Both the position numbers and the translations under genes were made by a program. Below, in pieces: positions 6,563-7,666 of a stretch of 7,666 bases of DNA (its first letter is position 1; every line of letters begins with the position of its first letter). A model generated the notes under the pieces. The model ran no database searches and was not told the DNA's origin. It saw only the letters and a program-made list of their open reading frames with translations. Source of the stretch: Bacteroidales bacterium (GTDB taxonomy: Bacteria; Bacteroidota; Bacteroidia; Bacteroidales; UBA932); contig JAGCCD010000039.1 in NCBI GenBank assembly GCA_017651785.1, forward strand, positions 1-7,666, read 5' to 3'.

Positions 6563-7666
6563 AGTGATTCGCTGAAGCTGATGAGTTCCTTGCAGAATCC
6601 GGACCAAGTTGCACGGGCACGGCAGGAAGCTATGTTACGGAAGCACTCTTCCTGCAGTCCGGGAGTGCCGAAAAAGGAGAGGATGCCGTCCCTGATGCAC
6701 CCGGGATCTGCCTTGTCTACCACAAGACCAACGCCGCGGCCCTCTACGCTTGCACGCAGGGCACCGGTGTCGGTTACTATCATAGGAGTGCCGAACTGCA
6801 GTGCCAGCGCCCCTACTCCGCTCTGCGTTGCGCTGCGGTAGGGGAGGACGCAAGCGTGCGCCGCGCTGAAGAAAGCGGGGACCTCCGAGTCTGGAATGTA
6901 GCGGTTGAACAGGCAGATACGGTCTTTTGCAGGGCTGGCGTCTATGAGCTGCTGATACTCGTCGAAGCTGCCGTAGGGCTCTCCGGCTATGATGAGCCTG
7001 TAGTCTGACGGAAGATCTCCGAAGGCCCGGATGAGGATGTCAAGCCCCTTGTACTTGCGTATGAGACCGAAGAAAAGCAGGTTCTTGCAGCCCGACGGAA
7101 TGCCGAGGATGCGTTCTGCCTCCTCGCGCGGCATACCCTCGCCAAAATGCGAGTATGCGGGATGCAGCAGCACAGTGTGGGGCATTGCCGGAGCTATGCT
7201 TACCAGGTCTGACGCAACCTCGTCGCTCATTGCCACGCAGCCGTTTACGGCCTTGAGGAACCACCTGGTGAGCGGCTTGTCGAAGAAGTGCGGCTCGTGG
7301 GGGATGATGTTGTCTGTGATTGCTATGACTTTGCATCCCTTGCCTGCGTGACGAGCGACCCACCCAAGGGACGGGGCGAACCACGACATCCAGTAACGGA
7401 GGATGAGGATATCAGGCTTCCATTCCCGGACGGCGCGGGCCGTTTTTATCCAGGAGAAAGGGTTGACGGTGCTGAGCACCCTCTGCGACTCCACCGGAGT
7501 TGCGCTGTCTTCCGGGCCCACGAACTGGGTTTTGCCGGGAAACAGCACCGAGGGGTACTGGGTTGTGAAATTGAACGCCTTTACGGAATGCCCGCGACCC
7601 AGCTCGGCAAGCATGCTTGCGTTGAACTGGGCTACGCCTCCCCTGAAGGGATAGAAGCAGGAAAGG
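6559..7666 (-). CDS. Family 4-like glycosyltransferase, 5' end cut by window edge
   Basis: A GT-B fold glycosyltransferase that would move a sugar from a nucleotide donor onto a glycan or lipid acceptor in the cytoplasm. The frame is open to the right edge, and residues upstream of the internal Met at 7614 read LSCFYPFRGGVAQFNAS, the characteristic first strand and Gly-rich acceptor-side loop of GT4 enzymes. The true start is therefore beyond 7666 and 368 residues are visible. Numbered from Met 7614, further support comes from 'ITDNIIPHE' (99-107), 'NLLFFGLIRKYKGLDILIRAF' (178-198, the donor-domain entry with Arg186 and Lys189), 'LIIAGEPYG' (207-215) and 'YIPDSEVPAFFSAAHACVLPY' (239-259). Where many GT4 proteins have E-x7-E this has ATQSGVGALAL, a variant lacking both Glu residues. 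Substrate cannot be read from sequence. It may serve capsule, O-glycan or lipid glycosylation. Confidence 0.88.
   Translation of the reverse strand, partial: LSCFYPFRGGVAQFNASMLAELGRGHSVKAFNFTTQYPSVLFPGKTQFVGPEDSATPVESQRVLSTVNPFSWIKTARAVREWKPDILILRYWMSWFAPSLGWVARHAGKGCKVIAITDNIIPHEPHFFDKPLTRWFLKAVNGCVAMSDEVASDLVSIAPAMPHTVLLHPAYSHFGEGMPREEAERILGIPSGCKNLLFFGLIRKYKGLDILIRAFGDLPSDYRLIIAGEPYGSFDEYQQLIDASPAKDRICLFNRYIPDSEVPAFFSAAHACVLPYRSATQSGVGALALQFGTPMIVTDTGALRASVEGRGVGLVVDKADPGCIRDGILSFFGTPGLQEECFRNIASCRARATWSGFCKELISFSESL

Noticed and set aside
6257..6841. Plus-strand open frame of 194 codons
   Set aside because: It spans the junction of two well-supported minus-strand genes and encodes no recognisable domain.
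158..7666. Possible novel defence, mobile or CRISPR-type system
   Set aside because: No transposase, integrase, repeats, toxin-antitoxin pair or defence domains were found. Gene composition and packing look like ordinary core chromosome.

Overview
This window looks like chromosomal core sequence from a GC-rich member of the Bacteroidales (phylum Bacteroidota). The main evidence is a divergent RNA polymerase omega subunit of the Bacteroidota type next to bamD and recN. A NigD-like lipoprotein, a Bacteroidota-style promoter motif (TAnnTTTG) and start regions with A-rich stretches or overlaps rather than Shine-Dalgarno sites agree with this. I cannot name the genus; a gut or rumen lineage related to Rikenellaceae or Cryptobacteroides is only a guess.

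Every gene lies on the minus strand, so transcription runs from the right end of the window to the left. In that order the genes are: a 5'-truncated family 4-like glycosyltransferase (7666-6559), a periplasmic type 1 solute-binding-fold protein (6562-5396), thioredoxin reductase trxB (5396-4476), BamD lipoprotein (4479-3691), rpoZ (3687-3364), recN (3362-1749), a Fur-family regulator (1745-1290), a NigD-like lipoprotein (1293-652), an LEA14-type lipoprotein (625-158), and the start of a small exported protein that runs off the left edge (161-1). Junctions are very tight: four are 4-base ATGA overlaps, one is a 1-base TGATG overlap, and three are gaps of 1-3 bases. Only the NigD/LEA14 junction has a gap (26 bases), and it carries a good promoter match. 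There is no gene-free stretch longer than 26 bases, and I saw no RNA genes, mobile elements, CRISPR or convincing terminators.

Functionally the window mixes envelope work (glycosyltransferase, BamD, three exported or lipid-anchored proteins), redox control (TrxB, PerR/Fur-like regulator), DNA repair (RecN) and transcription (omega). The BamD-omega-RecN core is a familiar Bacteroidota neighbourhood. Its flanks (glycosyltransferase, binding protein and trxB upstream; Fur-like, NigD-like and LEA14 downstream) look lineage-specific. I see no obviously new system. The points most worth a second look are a Fur-family protein that has lost the structural-zinc cysteines but kept a PerR-like regulatory site, a near-leaderless internal promoter, and the reshuffled bamD-rpoZ-recN operon.
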